From a bacterium (GTDB taxonomy: Bacteria; Desulfobacterota; Binatia; HRBIN30; CADEER01): a stretch of DNA of 64,000 nt. Below are positions 42,494 through 51,322 of this stretch, piece after piece. The notes below the pieces were generated by a model. It ran no database searches and was not told the origin of the DNA. It was given only the letters and a program-made list of their open reading frames with translations. The translations under genes and the position numbers were made by a program. The stretch lies in the NCBI GenBank assembly GCA_030430165.1, contig JAUIGL010000017.1, positions 1 to 64,000 on the forward strand. The letters run 5' to 3'. How positions within the stretch are numbered: position 1 is the stretch's first letter; each line of letters begins with the position of its first letter.

Positions 42494-43834
42494 ATGATCT
42501 GGGTCGAGTTGGCGATCCTGTTGGGCTGCATCGTCGTCGGTGCCCGGCTAGGCGGGCTCTCCCTGGGGCCGATTGCCGGCATCGGCCTGTTGCTGTTCGT
42601 GTTCGTGTTCGCGATGCCGCCGGGCCGCCCGCCGACGGTGGTGCTGGGTATGATCATCGCCGTGGTGACCGCGCTGGCGGCGATGGAGGCGGCCGGCGGC
42701 CTCGACTATCTGGTGATCCTCGCCGAGCGGATTCTGCGCAAGCGGCCCGAATACATCACTTTCGTCGCGCCGCTCGTCACCTACGTGCTGATCATGGCCT
42801 CGGGGACGCAGCACGTGATCTATGCGTTGCTGCCGGTGATCGCCGAAGTCTCGCGCAAGGCCGGTGTAAGGCCCGAGCGACCGCTGTCGATCACCGTCGT
42901 CGCGGCGCAACAGGGGGTCATTGCCTCGCCCATCTCGGCCGCCACGGTTGCGTTGCTCGGCGTCCTCGGCGGCCATCCGATAGGCTTGCCGCAGGTTTTG
43001 CTGGTGATCGTCCCGTCGACCCTCGCCGCGGTTCTGGTCGGTGCGTTGTCGGTGGCCTGGAGGGGCCCGGCCCTCGACGACGATCCCCTCTACCGGGAGC
43101 GACTCGCCAGCGGCAAACTGGCGCCACCGCGCCAAGCCGCGGAACAGGATCTCGCCGCCGAAGCGTTGGCGCGCGCGCGCGGTTCGACGCTCCTGTTTCT
43201 GGCCGGGATCGTCTTCGTCGTTCTGATCGGTCTGTTCCCGGGGCTGCGGCCGACCTACTCCTCGATCGTCGACGGGGTCGCGCAAACCGGTCAGATCGGC
43301 TCGGCCGGCGCGATCATGGTGGTCATGCTCGCCATCGGCGGTCTGATTTTGCTGCTGTTCGGGGCCAAGCCGGAGGCGATGATGAAAGGCAACGTGATGC
43401 GGGGCGGGCTGTCGGCGGTGATCTCGATTCTCGGCATCTCGTGGCTCGGCGCTTCTTTCTTCGCTGCCAACGAAAGCCAGATCGTCGGCGAGATCTCACA
43501 GCTCATCGGTCAGGCGCAGTGGATCTTCGCGCTTGGCTTGTTCTTTCTGAGCGCTCTGCTGTTCAGCCAAGCGGCAACCGTGGTGACGCTGATGCCGGTG
43601 GGGATCAGCCTGGGCCTCGCGCCGTGGATGCTGGTCGCCATGTACCCGGCGGTGAACGGTGCCTTCTTCCTACCCACCTATGGCACCCTGCTGGCGGCAG
43701 TATCGTTCGATCAGACCGGTACGACGCGCATCGGCAAGTTGCTGCTCAACCACAGCTTCATGCGGCCGGGCCTGGTCGCCACAGTGACTTCGACGCTGAT
43801 GGCGCTCGTGTTGAGCCCCGTGGTCATCGGCTGA
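42494..43834 (+). CDS. Anaerobic C4-dicarboxylate transporter (DcuA/DcuB family)
   Basis: A 446-residue inner-membrane carrier with about ten to twelve helices. The family is recognised from LAAMEAAGGLDYLVILAERIL (words MEAAGGLDYLV and AERILRKRPEYITFVAPLVTY), GTQHVIYALLPVIAEVS, ITVVAAQQGVIASPISAATVAL and the C-terminal YPAVNGAFFLPTYGTLLAAV and SFDQTGTTRIGKLLLNHSFMRPG. Dcu carriers exchange aspartate or fumarate for succinate, or take up C4-dicarboxylates with cations. The gene begins 59 bp after ansB on the same strand and completes the block by importing the product of periplasmic asparagine breakdown. DcuA versus DcuB could not be decided by eye. Confidence 0.93.
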   Translation: MIWVELAILLGCIVVGARLGGLSLGPIAGIGLLLFVFVFAMPPGRPPTVVLGMIIAVVTALAAMEAAGGLDYLVILAERILRKRPEYITFVAPLVTYVLIMASGTQHVIYALLPVIAEVSRKAGVRPERPLSITVVAAQQGVIASPISAATVALLGVLGGHPIGLPQVLLVIVPSTLAAVLVGALSVAWRGPALDDDPLYRERLASGKLAPPRQAAEQDLAAEALARARGSTLLFLAGIVFVVLIGLFPGLRPTYSSIVDGVAQTGQIGSAGAIMVVMLAIGGLILLLFGAKPEAMMKGNVMRGGLSAVISILGISWLGASFFAANESQIVGEISQLIGQAQWIFALGLFFLSALLFSQAATVVTLMPVGISLGLAPWMLVAMYPAVNGAFFLPTYGTLLAAVSFDQTGTTRIGKLLLNHSFMRPGLVATVTSTLMALVLSPVVIG

Positions 43835-43938
43835 TGGCGGATGAACGGCGCCTGCGAGGTCCGCGTCGCCCTCGAGCCGCGGCAGATTCGGTCCCGCTGG
43901 CAGAGCTCAGCGGGGTCCTGTAGGGGTACGTAGCACTG

Positions 43939-45099
43939 ATGTCTCGACGGGAGCTTGAATCACAGAAGAATACGGCGGCCTCTGTACCGGCGGTGCAGCT
44001 GCGCTCGCGTGGGCGCGGCTCGATGCTCGCGGTCAGACTGGGGTCCCTGGCTTGCTTGTTGCTGGCGGTCGTCGGCTGTCGCGAAGAGCCACCGCAGCGC
44101 GCCGTCGCAGTTCAGCCGGCGAAGCTGCTCACCATCGGCGAATCGGGTTCGGGCGCTGCGCGTGAGTACCCCGGGGTCGTCTCCGCGGCGCAGCGCGCCG
44201 ACCTGGCCTTCGAGGTGTCGGGCCAGATGATCGAGTTTCCGGTCGACGAGGGGGATCCGGTCGACAAAGGTGCAGTGCTCGGGCGCCTCGACCCGCGCGA
44301 CTATCAGGCTCGGCTCGATTCCGCGATTGCAATCCTGCGCAAGGCGCAAGCCGACTATCGGCGCACCTCCAACCTTCACAAGGAGGATCCCGGCGCCATC
44401 GCGCTGACCAGGCTCGATGCCGACAAGCGCGGGGTCGAGGTCGCCGAGGCGCGCACTCGGGAGGCCGAGAAGGCGTACGAAGACACGATCCTGCGCGCGC
44501 CCTTTGGTGGTGTGGTCGGCCGCAAGCTGGTCGACGATTTCGCCAACGTGCAGGCGAAGCAGCCGATCTTGGTGCTGCAGGACGTGTCGCACCTCGAGAT
44601 GGTGGTCAACGTCCCCGAGCGCGACTTCGCCACTCGCCCGCGCGCGGGCGCGTCGCTCGACGAGCTCACCGACCAGATCCAGCCTCGGATCGTCGTGTCT
44701 TCCCTCCCTGATCGGGAGTTCCCGGCGCGGCTCAAGGAGATCGCCACCACGGCCGACCCGGTGACCAGGACCTTCGCGGTGACCTTTCGCTTCGCCAACC
44801 CGGAGGACGTCAACGTCCTGCCCGGGATGACGGCCAAGGTGGTCGTCCGCGCCGCCGGCGGCGCCACCGACCAGGTGTTGATCCCGGCGCATGCCGTGGC
44901 GGCGGCCAGCGACGGGCAAAGCTTCGTATGGCTGGTCGATCCCGACTCGATGACGGTGTCGCGCCGCCCGGTCACGCTTGGCCCCCTGCAGGGCGATCAG
45001 GTGCAAGTGCGCAGCGGGCTCGGCGCCGGCGACGTCATCGCGATCTCCGGGGTGGCGGTCCTGCGCGACGGAATGCAGGTCCGCCGCTTCGAACGTTGA
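43939..45099 (+). CDS. RND efflux periplasmic adaptor (membrane fusion lipoprotein)
   Basis: An HlyD/MFP-family adaptor of 386 residues as drawn. The lipobox LAVVGC (Cys47) anchors it to the inner membrane; the in-frame ATG at 44023 would give a typical short lipoprotein signal (MLAVRLGSLACLLLAVVGC) and may be the real start. Domains in order: barrel-sandwich half (EVSGQMIEFPVDEGDPVDKG), alpha-hairpin (RKAQADYRRTSNLHKED to EKAYEDTILRAP), second lipoyl half (APFGGVVGRKLVDDFANVQA), beta-barrel and membrane-proximal domain (TLGPLQGDQVQVRSGLGAGD). It links the RND pump to the outer-membrane channel. It is the first gene of the efflux operon, with the pump GTG only 7 bp away. Confidence 0.92.
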   Translation: MSRRELESQKNTAASVPAVQLRSRGRGSMLAVRLGSLACLLLAVVGCREEPPQRAVAVQPAKLLTIGESGSGAAREYPGVVSAAQRADLAFEVSGQMIEFPVDEGDPVDKGAVLGRLDPRDYQARLDSAIAILRKAQADYRRTSNLHKEDPGAIALTRLDADKRGVEVAEARTREAEKAYEDTILRAPFGGVVGRKLVDDFANVQAKQPILVLQDVSHLEMVVNVPERDFATRPRAGASLDELTDQIQPRIVVSSLPDREFPARLKEIATTADPVTRTFAVTFRFANPEDVNVLPGMTAKVVVRAAGGATDQVLIPAHAVAAASDGQSFVWLVDPDSMTVSRRPVTLGPLQGDQVQVRSGLGAGDVIAISGVAVLRDGMQVRRFER

Positions 45100-45106
45100 G
45101 GCGCGC

Positions 45107-48100
45107 GTGAACATCGCCGAGCGTTCGATCGCCAACCGGACCGTGACCCTGGTGCTCACGGTCGTCGGACTGGTCGCCGGATACGTCTCCTACCAGGATC
45201 TTTCGCGGCTGGAGGATCCGGTATTCACCATCAAGGACGCCCTCGTCATCACGCCGTACCCCGGCGCGTCGGCCTACGAGGTCGAAGAGGAGGTGTCCGA
45301 CAAGGTCGAGCTGGCGGCGCAGCAGCTCGGCCAGCTCAAGGAGGTCGAGTCCAAGTCGGATCGCGGTCTCTCGACGGTGACGGTTCGCATCCAGAACAAA
45401 TACGACAAGACGACGCTGCCGCAAGTGTGGGACGAGCTGCGCCGCAAGGTCGGCGACATGCAGGGGGACCTTCCGCCCGGCGCGGGCCCGTCTCTGGTCC
45501 TCGACGACTACGGCGACGTGTGGGGCGTCTTCGTGGCGATCTTCGGCGCCGAGTACTCGCACGCCGAGCTGCGTGAGTTCGCCAAGCTCCTGCGGCGCGA
45601 GCTGCTCCTGGTACAGGACGTCGCCAAGATCGACTTCTGGGGCGACAAGAAGGAGGCGATCTACGTCGAGCCCCTGCGCGACCGCCTGTCACAGCTCGGT
45701 ATCGACCCGCAGGTGATCGCGCGGACGCTGCAGGCGAAGAACGTGGTGACGAACTCGGGTCGGGTCCAGGTGGGCCCGGAGTTCATCGCCATCGAGCCCA
45801 CCGGGGCCTTCGACTCGGTCGAAGACATCGGTGCGCTGCTCATCTCGCAACCGGGAGCGACCGAGCAGATTCACTTGCGCGACGTGGCGCGCATCCGCCG
45901 CGGCTACGTCGAGCCGCCGAGCCGCATCCTGCGCTACGATGGGCAAGCGGCGATCGGTCTCGGGATCTCGACGTCCGCCGGCGGCAACGTGGTGCGCATG
46001 GGAGAGGCGATCAGCGAGCGGATGCGCGAGTTGCAGGACCAGGTCCCGCTCGGCGTCGAGATCGGCATCATCTCGCTTCAGTCCGATGCGGTCGTCGTCG
46101 CCATCGACGGTTTCGTCATAAGCCTGGTCGAAGCGGTCGCCATCGTCGTCGCCATTCTGCTCCTGTTCATGGGGCTGCGCAGCGGCCTGCTGATCGGCTT
46201 CATCCTGGTTCTCACCATCACCGCGACCTTCATCTTCATGGGGCCTTGGAACGTCGCCCTCGAGCGCATCTCGCTGGGCGCACTGATCATCGCGCTGGGC
46301 ATGCTGGTCGACAACGCGATCGTGGTGACCGACGGCATGCTGGTGCGCATCCAGAGAGGGCAGGACGGTCGCTCCGCGGCGCGCGACGTCGTTGCCCAGA
46401 CGGCGATGCCGCTGCTCGGCGCCACGGTCGTGGCGATCATGGCATTCGCCTCGATCGGCACCTCGCAGGACAGCACCGGCGAGTTCTGCCGCTCGCTGTT
46501 TCAGGTCGTCTTCATCTCGTTGGGACTGAGCTGGCTGACTGCCGTGACGGTAACTCCGCTGCTCTGCCTGATGGTCCTGAAGCCACCGGCCGCGGATGCC
46601 GCGGACGAGGGCGATGCCTACGGCGGCGCCTTCTACGACGGTTACCGCAAGTTCCTGGGCTTCTGCCTGCGGTTCCGCTGGTTCGTCGTCTGCATCGTCG
46701 GTGGTCTGTTCTGCGTGTCGCTGTGGGGCTTTCAGTTCGTCGACAGGAGCTTCTTTCCGGATTCGACGCGGCCTCAGTTCATGGTCGACGCATGGCTCCC
46801 CCAGGGGACCCACATCGAGGTCACCGGCGAGCGCGCGCAGGAGATGGAAGAGTACCTGGCCGGCCTCGACGGCGTGACCCATGTCACGACGCTGGTCGGC
46901 GGCGGGGCGATGCGATTTCTCCTCACCTACACGCCCGAGAAAGCAAACACGGCCTATGTGCAGTTTCTCGTCGACGTCGACGACTACGAGATCATTCCCG
47001 GGCTGATCGAGCAGGTCGACACGGAAATGCGGGAACTTTTCCCCGACGCCCTGAGCTACGGCCGTCGCTTCATCATGGGCCCGGGCGACGGTGGCAAGAT
47101 CCAGGCGCGGTTCCGCGGGCCCGATCCGACACTGTTGCGCGAGTTGGCCGAACGCACCATCGCGATCGTCGAGGCGGACGGCGGTGCCAAGGGGATCCGC
47201 AGCGACTGGCGCCAGCCGGTCAAGGTGATTCGCCCGGTCCTCGCCGAGGAGGAGGCCGACCTCGCCGGCATTACCCGGACCGACGTCTCGCGTGCCTTGC
47301 TCGAGGCGTTCCAGGGAGAGCCGGTCGGCGTGTACCGCGAGAGCGACGAGCTGCTTCCCATCCTGCAGCGGGCGCCCGAGGAGGAACGCGGCGACGTCTC
47401 GAGCATCGGCAACCTGCAGATCTGGAGCCCGGTCGCGCAACGCATGATCCCCATGCGCCAGGTCGTCGCGGGCTTCGAGACCGTTTTCGAGGACGAGATC
47501 GTCATGCGATTGAACCGCATGCGGACGATCACGGTCCATTCCGACCCGGTGACGGGCGCGGCGAGCCGGGTGCTCGAGCGAATTCGGCCCGCGGTCGAGG
47601 CGCTGGAGCTGCCGCCCGGCTACGAGCTGCAGTGGTGGGGCGAATCGAAGAGCTCGCGCGAGGCGCAGGCAGCGCTGGCCAGCACCATCCCCGGCTTCGT
47701 CGTCGCCATGGTGCTGATCGTCATCGCCCTGTTCAACAACCTGCGGCAACCGACGATCATCTGGCTGTGCGTGCCCCTGGCGCTGATCGGCGTCACCGCC
47801 GGACTCCTGCTGACCGCGCAGCCCTTCGGTTTCATGGCGTTGCTCGGCTTCCTCAGCCTATCCGGCATGTTGATCAAGAACGCCATCGTCCTCATCGACG
47901 AGATCAACGCTCAGCTGGCCGACGGCAAGGCGCCCTACGACGCCATCGTCGGCTCGGCGGTGAGTCGTTTGCGACCGGTGGCGATGGCGGCCTCGACCAC
48001 CGCGCTCGGCATGATCCCGTTGCTGGTCGACGCGTTCTTCGTCGCCATGGCGGTGACCATCATCGCCGGCTTGATGTTCGCGACGCTGCTGACGATGATC

Positions 48101-48151
48101 TTCGTCCCGGTGCTCTACTCGATCCTGTATCGGGTGACGGAGCCGGCATGA
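45107..48151 (+). CDS. RND efflux transporter permease subunit
   Basis: A 1014-residue RND pump with two repeats of one plus five helices and large periplasmic porter loops. Helix 4 carries ALGMLVDNAIVVTDGMLVRIQ, so the AcrB Asp407-Asp408 pair is Asp-Asn here, a common variant; the second half has LLGFLSLSGMLIKNAIVLIDEI. Periplasmic words LPPGAGPSLVLDDYGDVWGV and YPGASAYEVEEEVSDKVELA are HAE-type. Substrate range (drugs, solvents, metabolites) cannot be inferred. The start is a GTG at 45107, just after the adaptor gene, and the stop overlaps the ATG of the outer-membrane factor (ATGA). Confidence 0.95.
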   Translation: MNIAERSIANRTVTLVLTVVGLVAGYVSYQDLSRLEDPVFTIKDALVITPYPGASAYEVEEEVSDKVELAAQQLGQLKEVESKSDRGLSTVTVRIQNKYDKTTLPQVWDELRRKVGDMQGDLPPGAGPSLVLDDYGDVWGVFVAIFGAEYSHAELREFAKLLRRELLLVQDVAKIDFWGDKKEAIYVEPLRDRLSQLGIDPQVIARTLQAKNVVTNSGRVQVGPEFIAIEPTGAFDSVEDIGALLISQPGATEQIHLRDVARIRRGYVEPPSRILRYDGQAAIGLGISTSAGGNVVRMGEAISERMRELQDQVPLGVEIGIISLQSDAVVVAIDGFVISLVEAVAIVVAILLLFMGLRSGLLIGFILVLTITATFIFMGPWNVALERISLGALIIALGMLVDNAIVVTDGMLVRIQRGQDGRSAARDVVAQTAMPLLGATVVAIMAFASIGTSQDSTGEFCRSLFQVVFISLGLSWLTAVTVTPLLCLMVLKPPAADAADEGDAYGGAFYDGYRKFLGFCLRFRWFVVCIVGGLFCVSLWGFQFVDRSFFPDSTRPQFMVDAWLPQGTHIEVTGERAQEMEEYLAGLDGVTHVTTLVGGGAMRFLLTYTPEKANTAYVQFLVDVDDYEIIPGLIEQVDTEMRELFPDALSYGRRFIMGPGDGGKIQARFRGPDPTLLRELAERTIAIVEADGGAKGIRSDWRQPVKVIRPVLAEEEADLAGITRTDVSRALLEAFQGEPVGVYRESDELLPILQRAPEEERGDVSSIGNLQIWSPVAQRMIPMRQVVAGFETVFEDEIVMRLNRMRTITVHSDPVTGAASRVLERIRPAVEALELPPGYELQWWGESKSSREAQAALASTIPGFVVAMVLIVIALFNNLRQPTIIWLCVPLALIGVTAGLLLTAQPFGFMALLGFLSLSGMLIKNAIVLIDEINAQLADGKAPYDAIVGSAVSRLRPVAMAASTTALGMIPLLVDAFFVAMAVTIIAGLMFATLLTMIFVPVLYSILYRVTEPA

Positions 48152-49716
48152 AGCGTTATCTCTGCGCCGGGCTGGCGGTCCTGCTGAGCGGTTGCTTCAT
48201 GATCGGCCCCGACTACGTAGAACCGCCGGTGCCGACCGCCGACGACTGGATCGAGACCGCCGACCCGTCGCTGCGACGCGATCGGGAGGAGTTGAGCGCA
48301 TGGTGGGAGGTTTTCGGCGACCCTGTGCTCGACGAGCTGGTGGAGACTGCCTACCGCCAGAACAAGAGCCTGCTCGTCGCCGCGGGCCGCGTGGTCGAGG
48401 CGCAAGCGCGCCGCGGTATCGCCATTGGCGGCCTATTTCCGCAGATCCAGAACGCCATCGGCAGCTTCAGCGGCGCCGAGCTCAGTGAGAACCGCGCCAA
48501 CCAGAGCCAAGCTTTCGACAGTGTCTACTCGGACTGGCAGGTCGGGTTCGATGCTGCCTGGGAGGTAGACGTCTGGGGCCGTTTCCGGCGCGGCATCGAG
48601 GCGTCGGATGCCGAGCTGCTGGCGGCGGTGGCGAGCTACGACGACGTGTTGGTCAGCCTGATCGGAGAGGTCGCCGCCAACTACGTGCAGATCCGTACCC
48701 TGCAGCAGATTCTGTTCGTCACCCAAGCCAACGCGATGCTGCAGCGGCGAACCTACGAGATCGCCGACGCGAAGTTTCGCAACGGCTTGGTGACCGAGCT
48801 CGACCGGGCGCAGGCGGAGTCGCTCCTTCGCCGAACCGAATCGCTGGTCCCGGTCACACAGGCGGCGATCCGCCAGACCCAGAACACGCTGTGCATTCTT
48901 CTCGGGATGGTGCCGCGCGATCTGAGCCATCTGCTGGGCGACGGACCGGCGACGATTCCCGCGGCACCCGCCGAGGTGGCGCTCGGGGTGCCGGCGCAGA
49001 TGTTGCGCAGGCGGCCCGATGTCCGCCAGGCCGAGTACGAGCTCGCCGCGCAGAGCGCGCGGATCGGTATCGCCACCGCCGACCTGCTGCCGGCGTTCTC
49101 GCTGGCCGGCACCATCAGCCTGGCTGCCGAGGACTTTTCCGACCTTTGGACGGGGGACAGCTTCGAGGGCTTCGGCGGACCGAGGGTGCGTTGGGCGATT
49201 CTCAACTACGGCCGCATCCGCAACAACATCCGTGTCGAAGATGCCCGCTACCAGCAGCAGATCGCGGTCTACGAGAACACGGTGCTACTCGCCCAACAGG
49301 AGGCCGAGGACGCGATCGCGGGGTTCCTCGGATCGCGCAGCGAAGTCGCCTCCCTCGACGATGCCGTCAACGCGTCGAAGCGCGCCGTCGACCTGGCCAA
49401 CCTGCAGTATCGCGAGGGCACCGTCGACTACATCCGCGTCCTCAACGCACAGCAGGACCTGTTCGCGGCGACCGAGCGCTACGTGCGGGCGCAGGGAAAC
49501 CTCGCCTTCAACGTGGTGGGGCTCTACCGCGCCCTCGGCGGCGGTTGGCAGATCCGCGCCGGCGACGACTTCCTGCCGGAAGAGATCCGCGACCAGATGC
49601 GCGAGCGCACCAACTGGGGCGGCCTGCTCGACAGCGAGACGCAGGAGGCCGACGTCGAGCACGCGGAGGAAGAAGGGCGCCGATGGCAGTGGAACTGGCT
49701 GTGGCCCCGCTGGTAG
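48148..49716 (+). CDS. Outer-membrane efflux lipoprotein (NodT/OprM family)
   Basis: A 522-residue TolC-like channel. The signal MKRYLCAGLAVLLSGC has lipobox LLSGC (Cys16). Two OEP repeats follow: the first with WWEVFGDPVLDELVETAYRQNKSL and EVDVWGRFRRGIEASDAELL (words WEVDVWGRFRRGIEAS), the second with RRRPDVRQAEYELAAQSARIG and DLLPAFSLAGTISLAA, and the closing TVDYIRVLNAQQDLFAATERYV. It forms the exit duct of the tripartite RND pump. The C-terminus is Glu/Trp-rich (HAEEEGRRWQWNWLWPRW), an uncommon tail. Translation is coupled to the permease through a 4-bp overlap. Confidence 0.94.
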   Translation: MKRYLCAGLAVLLSGCFMIGPDYVEPPVPTADDWIETADPSLRRDREELSAWWEVFGDPVLDELVETAYRQNKSLLVAAGRVVEAQARRGIAIGGLFPQIQNAIGSFSGAELSENRANQSQAFDSVYSDWQVGFDAAWEVDVWGRFRRGIEASDAELLAAVASYDDVLVSLIGEVAANYVQIRTLQQILFVTQANAMLQRRTYEIADAKFRNGLVTELDRAQAESLLRRTESLVPVTQAAIRQTQNTLCILLGMVPRDLSHLLGDGPATIPAAPAEVALGVPAQMLRRRPDVRQAEYELAAQSARIGIATADLLPAFSLAGTISLAAEDFSDLWTGDSFEGFGGPRVRWAILNYGRIRNNIRVEDARYQQQIAVYENTVLLAQQEAEDAIAGFLGSRSEVASLDDAVNASKRAVDLANLQYREGTVDYIRVLNAQQDLFAATERYVRAQGNLAFNVVGLYRALGGGWQIRAGDDFLPEEIRDQMRERTNWGGLLDSETQEADVEHAEEEGRRWQWNWLWPRW

Positions 49717-49780
49717 CGACGCGCGGCGAGTCTGTTTGCCGCTCGCCGAGACCGCCCGCCAACCACGACGGGAGGGCGCG

Positions 49781-50680
49781 ATGATCCGAGCAAGTCTGAT
49801 TGATCGATTCCGAGTTCCGCCGGGCAAGAAGCTACGGCTGAAGGATCACGATTCGGGCTGGGCGCAGACCAAGGAGATGAAGGAGCTCGGCAAGGAGGTC
49901 ATCAAGGCGCGTGCCCAGGAGGTGTTGCGGGTCAACCTCGCAGAGCTCGCCGCGGCACAGGAGCTGCTCTACGCCAACGACACGCACTCGGTGCTCGTCG
50001 TCCTGCAGGCGATGGATGCCGCCGGCAAGGACGGCACCATCAAGCACGTCATGTCGGGGGTCAATCCGCAGGGGTGCCAGGTCTTCAGCTTCAAGAAGCC
50101 GTCGAGCGAGGACCTCGACCACAACTTTCTCTGGCGCTACATGAAGGCTCTCCCCGAACGCGGACGCATCGGAATCTTCAATCGCTCGTACTACGAAGAC
50201 GTCCTGGTGGTGCGCGTCCACCCCGAGCTGCTCGATCGAGCGAAGCTGCCGGAAGGCAAGCGAGGCGCGCGATTCTGGAAGGACCGCTACGACGACATCA
50301 ACTCGTTCGAGCGCCATCTCGTCCGCAACGGTACGCTGATCCTCAAGTTCTTCCTCAACGTTTCCAAGGCCGAGCAGAAGTCCCGCTTCCTCGACCGTCT
50401 CGACGATCCGAAAAAGCACTGGAAGTTCTCTGCCGCCGACCTCGCCGAGCGCGGGCACTGGGACGACTACATGGATGCCTACGAGGCCGCGCTCAGCGCG
50501 ACCAGCACCAAGTGGGCGCCGTGGTACGTGATTCCGGCCGACCACAAGTGGGTGACGCGCGCCATCGTCGCCGACATCCTCACGTCTTCGATCACCGACC
50601 TGGGGCTGCGCCCCCCCGAGGTCGACGAGGACCAGCGGCGCCTCCTCGCCGTGGCGCGCGAGAAGCTCGACGACGAGTAG
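49781..50680 (+). CDS. ppk2: Polyphosphate kinase 2 (PPK2) family enzyme
   Basis: A 299-residue P-loop kinase of the PPK2 family, which transfers phosphate between polyphosphate and nucleotides (typically making NTP or NDP from polyP). Walker A is MDAAGKDGTIKHVMSG (residues 78-93), Walker B and the lid are RGRIGIFNRSYYEDVLVVRV (127-146) and HLVRNGTLILKFFLNVSKAEQ, with SATSTKWAPWYVIPADHKW near residue 250. Length matches the short class I/III enzymes. GGGAGGGCGC precedes the ATG at 49781. It stands 64 bp after the efflux operon, perhaps on its own promoter. Nucleotide specificity not determinable by eye. Confidence 0.93.
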   Translation: MIRASLIDRFRVPPGKKLRLKDHDSGWAQTKEMKELGKEVIKARAQEVLRVNLAELAAAQELLYANDTHSVLVVLQAMDAAGKDGTIKHVMSGVNPQGCQVFSFKKPSSEDLDHNFLWRYMKALPERGRIGIFNRSYYEDVLVVRVHPELLDRAKLPEGKRGARFWKDRYDDINSFERHLVRNGTLILKFFLNVSKAEQKSRFLDRLDDPKKHWKFSAADLAERGHWDDYMDAYEAALSATSTKWAPWYVIPADHKWVTRAIVADILTSSITDLGLRPPEVDEDQRRLLAVAREKLDDE

Positions 50681-50801
50681 CGCCGCTCGCTGGGTCTCTC
50701 TGATCGGACGCGGACACAGGCGGCCGGCGCGAATCGATGTCGCCAAGGGCGGGGAAGTCCTCTACACTGCCCAGCGCAGCTGACTCGAAAAGGAGCTCCA
50801 A

Positions 50802-51161
50802 ATGGCGTGCGAATGGATCGATGCGGATTCGAAAGTCCTTCGCGCTCGTTTGTCCGGCCTGCTGACGGGCAGCGATCGGGCGCAGATCGAGGACAACGCC
50901 AAGCGGGCGATCGCGCGCTTCGGCAGCGTCCGCTGCCTCCTCGTCCTCGACGACTTCGGCGGCTGGCAGCGCGACGGGGATTGGGGCGACCTCTCGTTTC
51001 AGGCCGAGAACGACGCCGGCATCGAACGCATCGCGGTGGTCGGCGAGGAAAAGTGGCGCGAGGACGTCCTCGCCTTCATGGCGGCGCCGTTGCGCTCGAT
51101 CGACATTCGCTTCTTCGATGCCGCCGAAGCTGCGGTGGCGGAAGAGTGGGTCGGTGGCTGA
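50802..51161 (+). CDS. SpoIIAA-like (STAS-related) protein
   Basis: A 119-residue protein resembling the SpoIIAA-like family (PF11964), a STAS-type alpha/beta fold found widely in proteobacteria and thought to bind lipophilic ligands or act in membrane-associated regulation. Matching words are VLRARLSGLLTGSDRAQIED at the N-terminus, VRCLLVLDDFGGWQ in the middle, and IERIAVVGEEKWREDVLAFMAAPL followed by IDIRFFDAAEAAVAEEWV, the usual end. It is cytosolic. AAAGGAG precedes the ATG. It is alone on the plus strand, convergent with the DUF2950 gene. The 160-bp gap after it holds only a duplicated CAGCCTGAGCCTTCTGCCCC word. Confidence 0.8.
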   Translation: MACEWIDADSKVLRARLSGLLTGSDRAQIEDNAKRAIARFGSVRCLLVLDDFGGWQRDGDWGDLSFQAENDAGIERIAVVGEEKWREDVLAFMAAPLRSIDIRFFDAAEAAVAEEWVGG

Positions 51162-51322
51162 GCGTATTGCCCGAGCCCGGAGCATATTCCCCGGCCCCGC
51201 CTGTGAACGGCGCCGGAGTGAGCGAAAGCCGCTGCGGCGGCGGCAACCGCCCAGCCTGAGCCTTCTGCCCCAGCCTGAGCCTTCTGCCCCAGCGTAGCCT
51301 TCTTCTCGACCGAACCCTCTGC

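Noticed and set aside
45689-47749. Minus-strand open frame of about 690 codons inside the RND permease gene.
   Set aside because: Composition (many Asp, His, Gln, Arg repeats) is that of the complement of a membrane-protein gene; no motif supports it.
49019-49780. Long upstream extension of the PPK2 frame into the outer-membrane factor gene.
   Set aside because: The extension is an out-of-frame, Ser/Arg-rich shadow; the true start at 49781 has a good ribosome-binding site and the family N-terminus.
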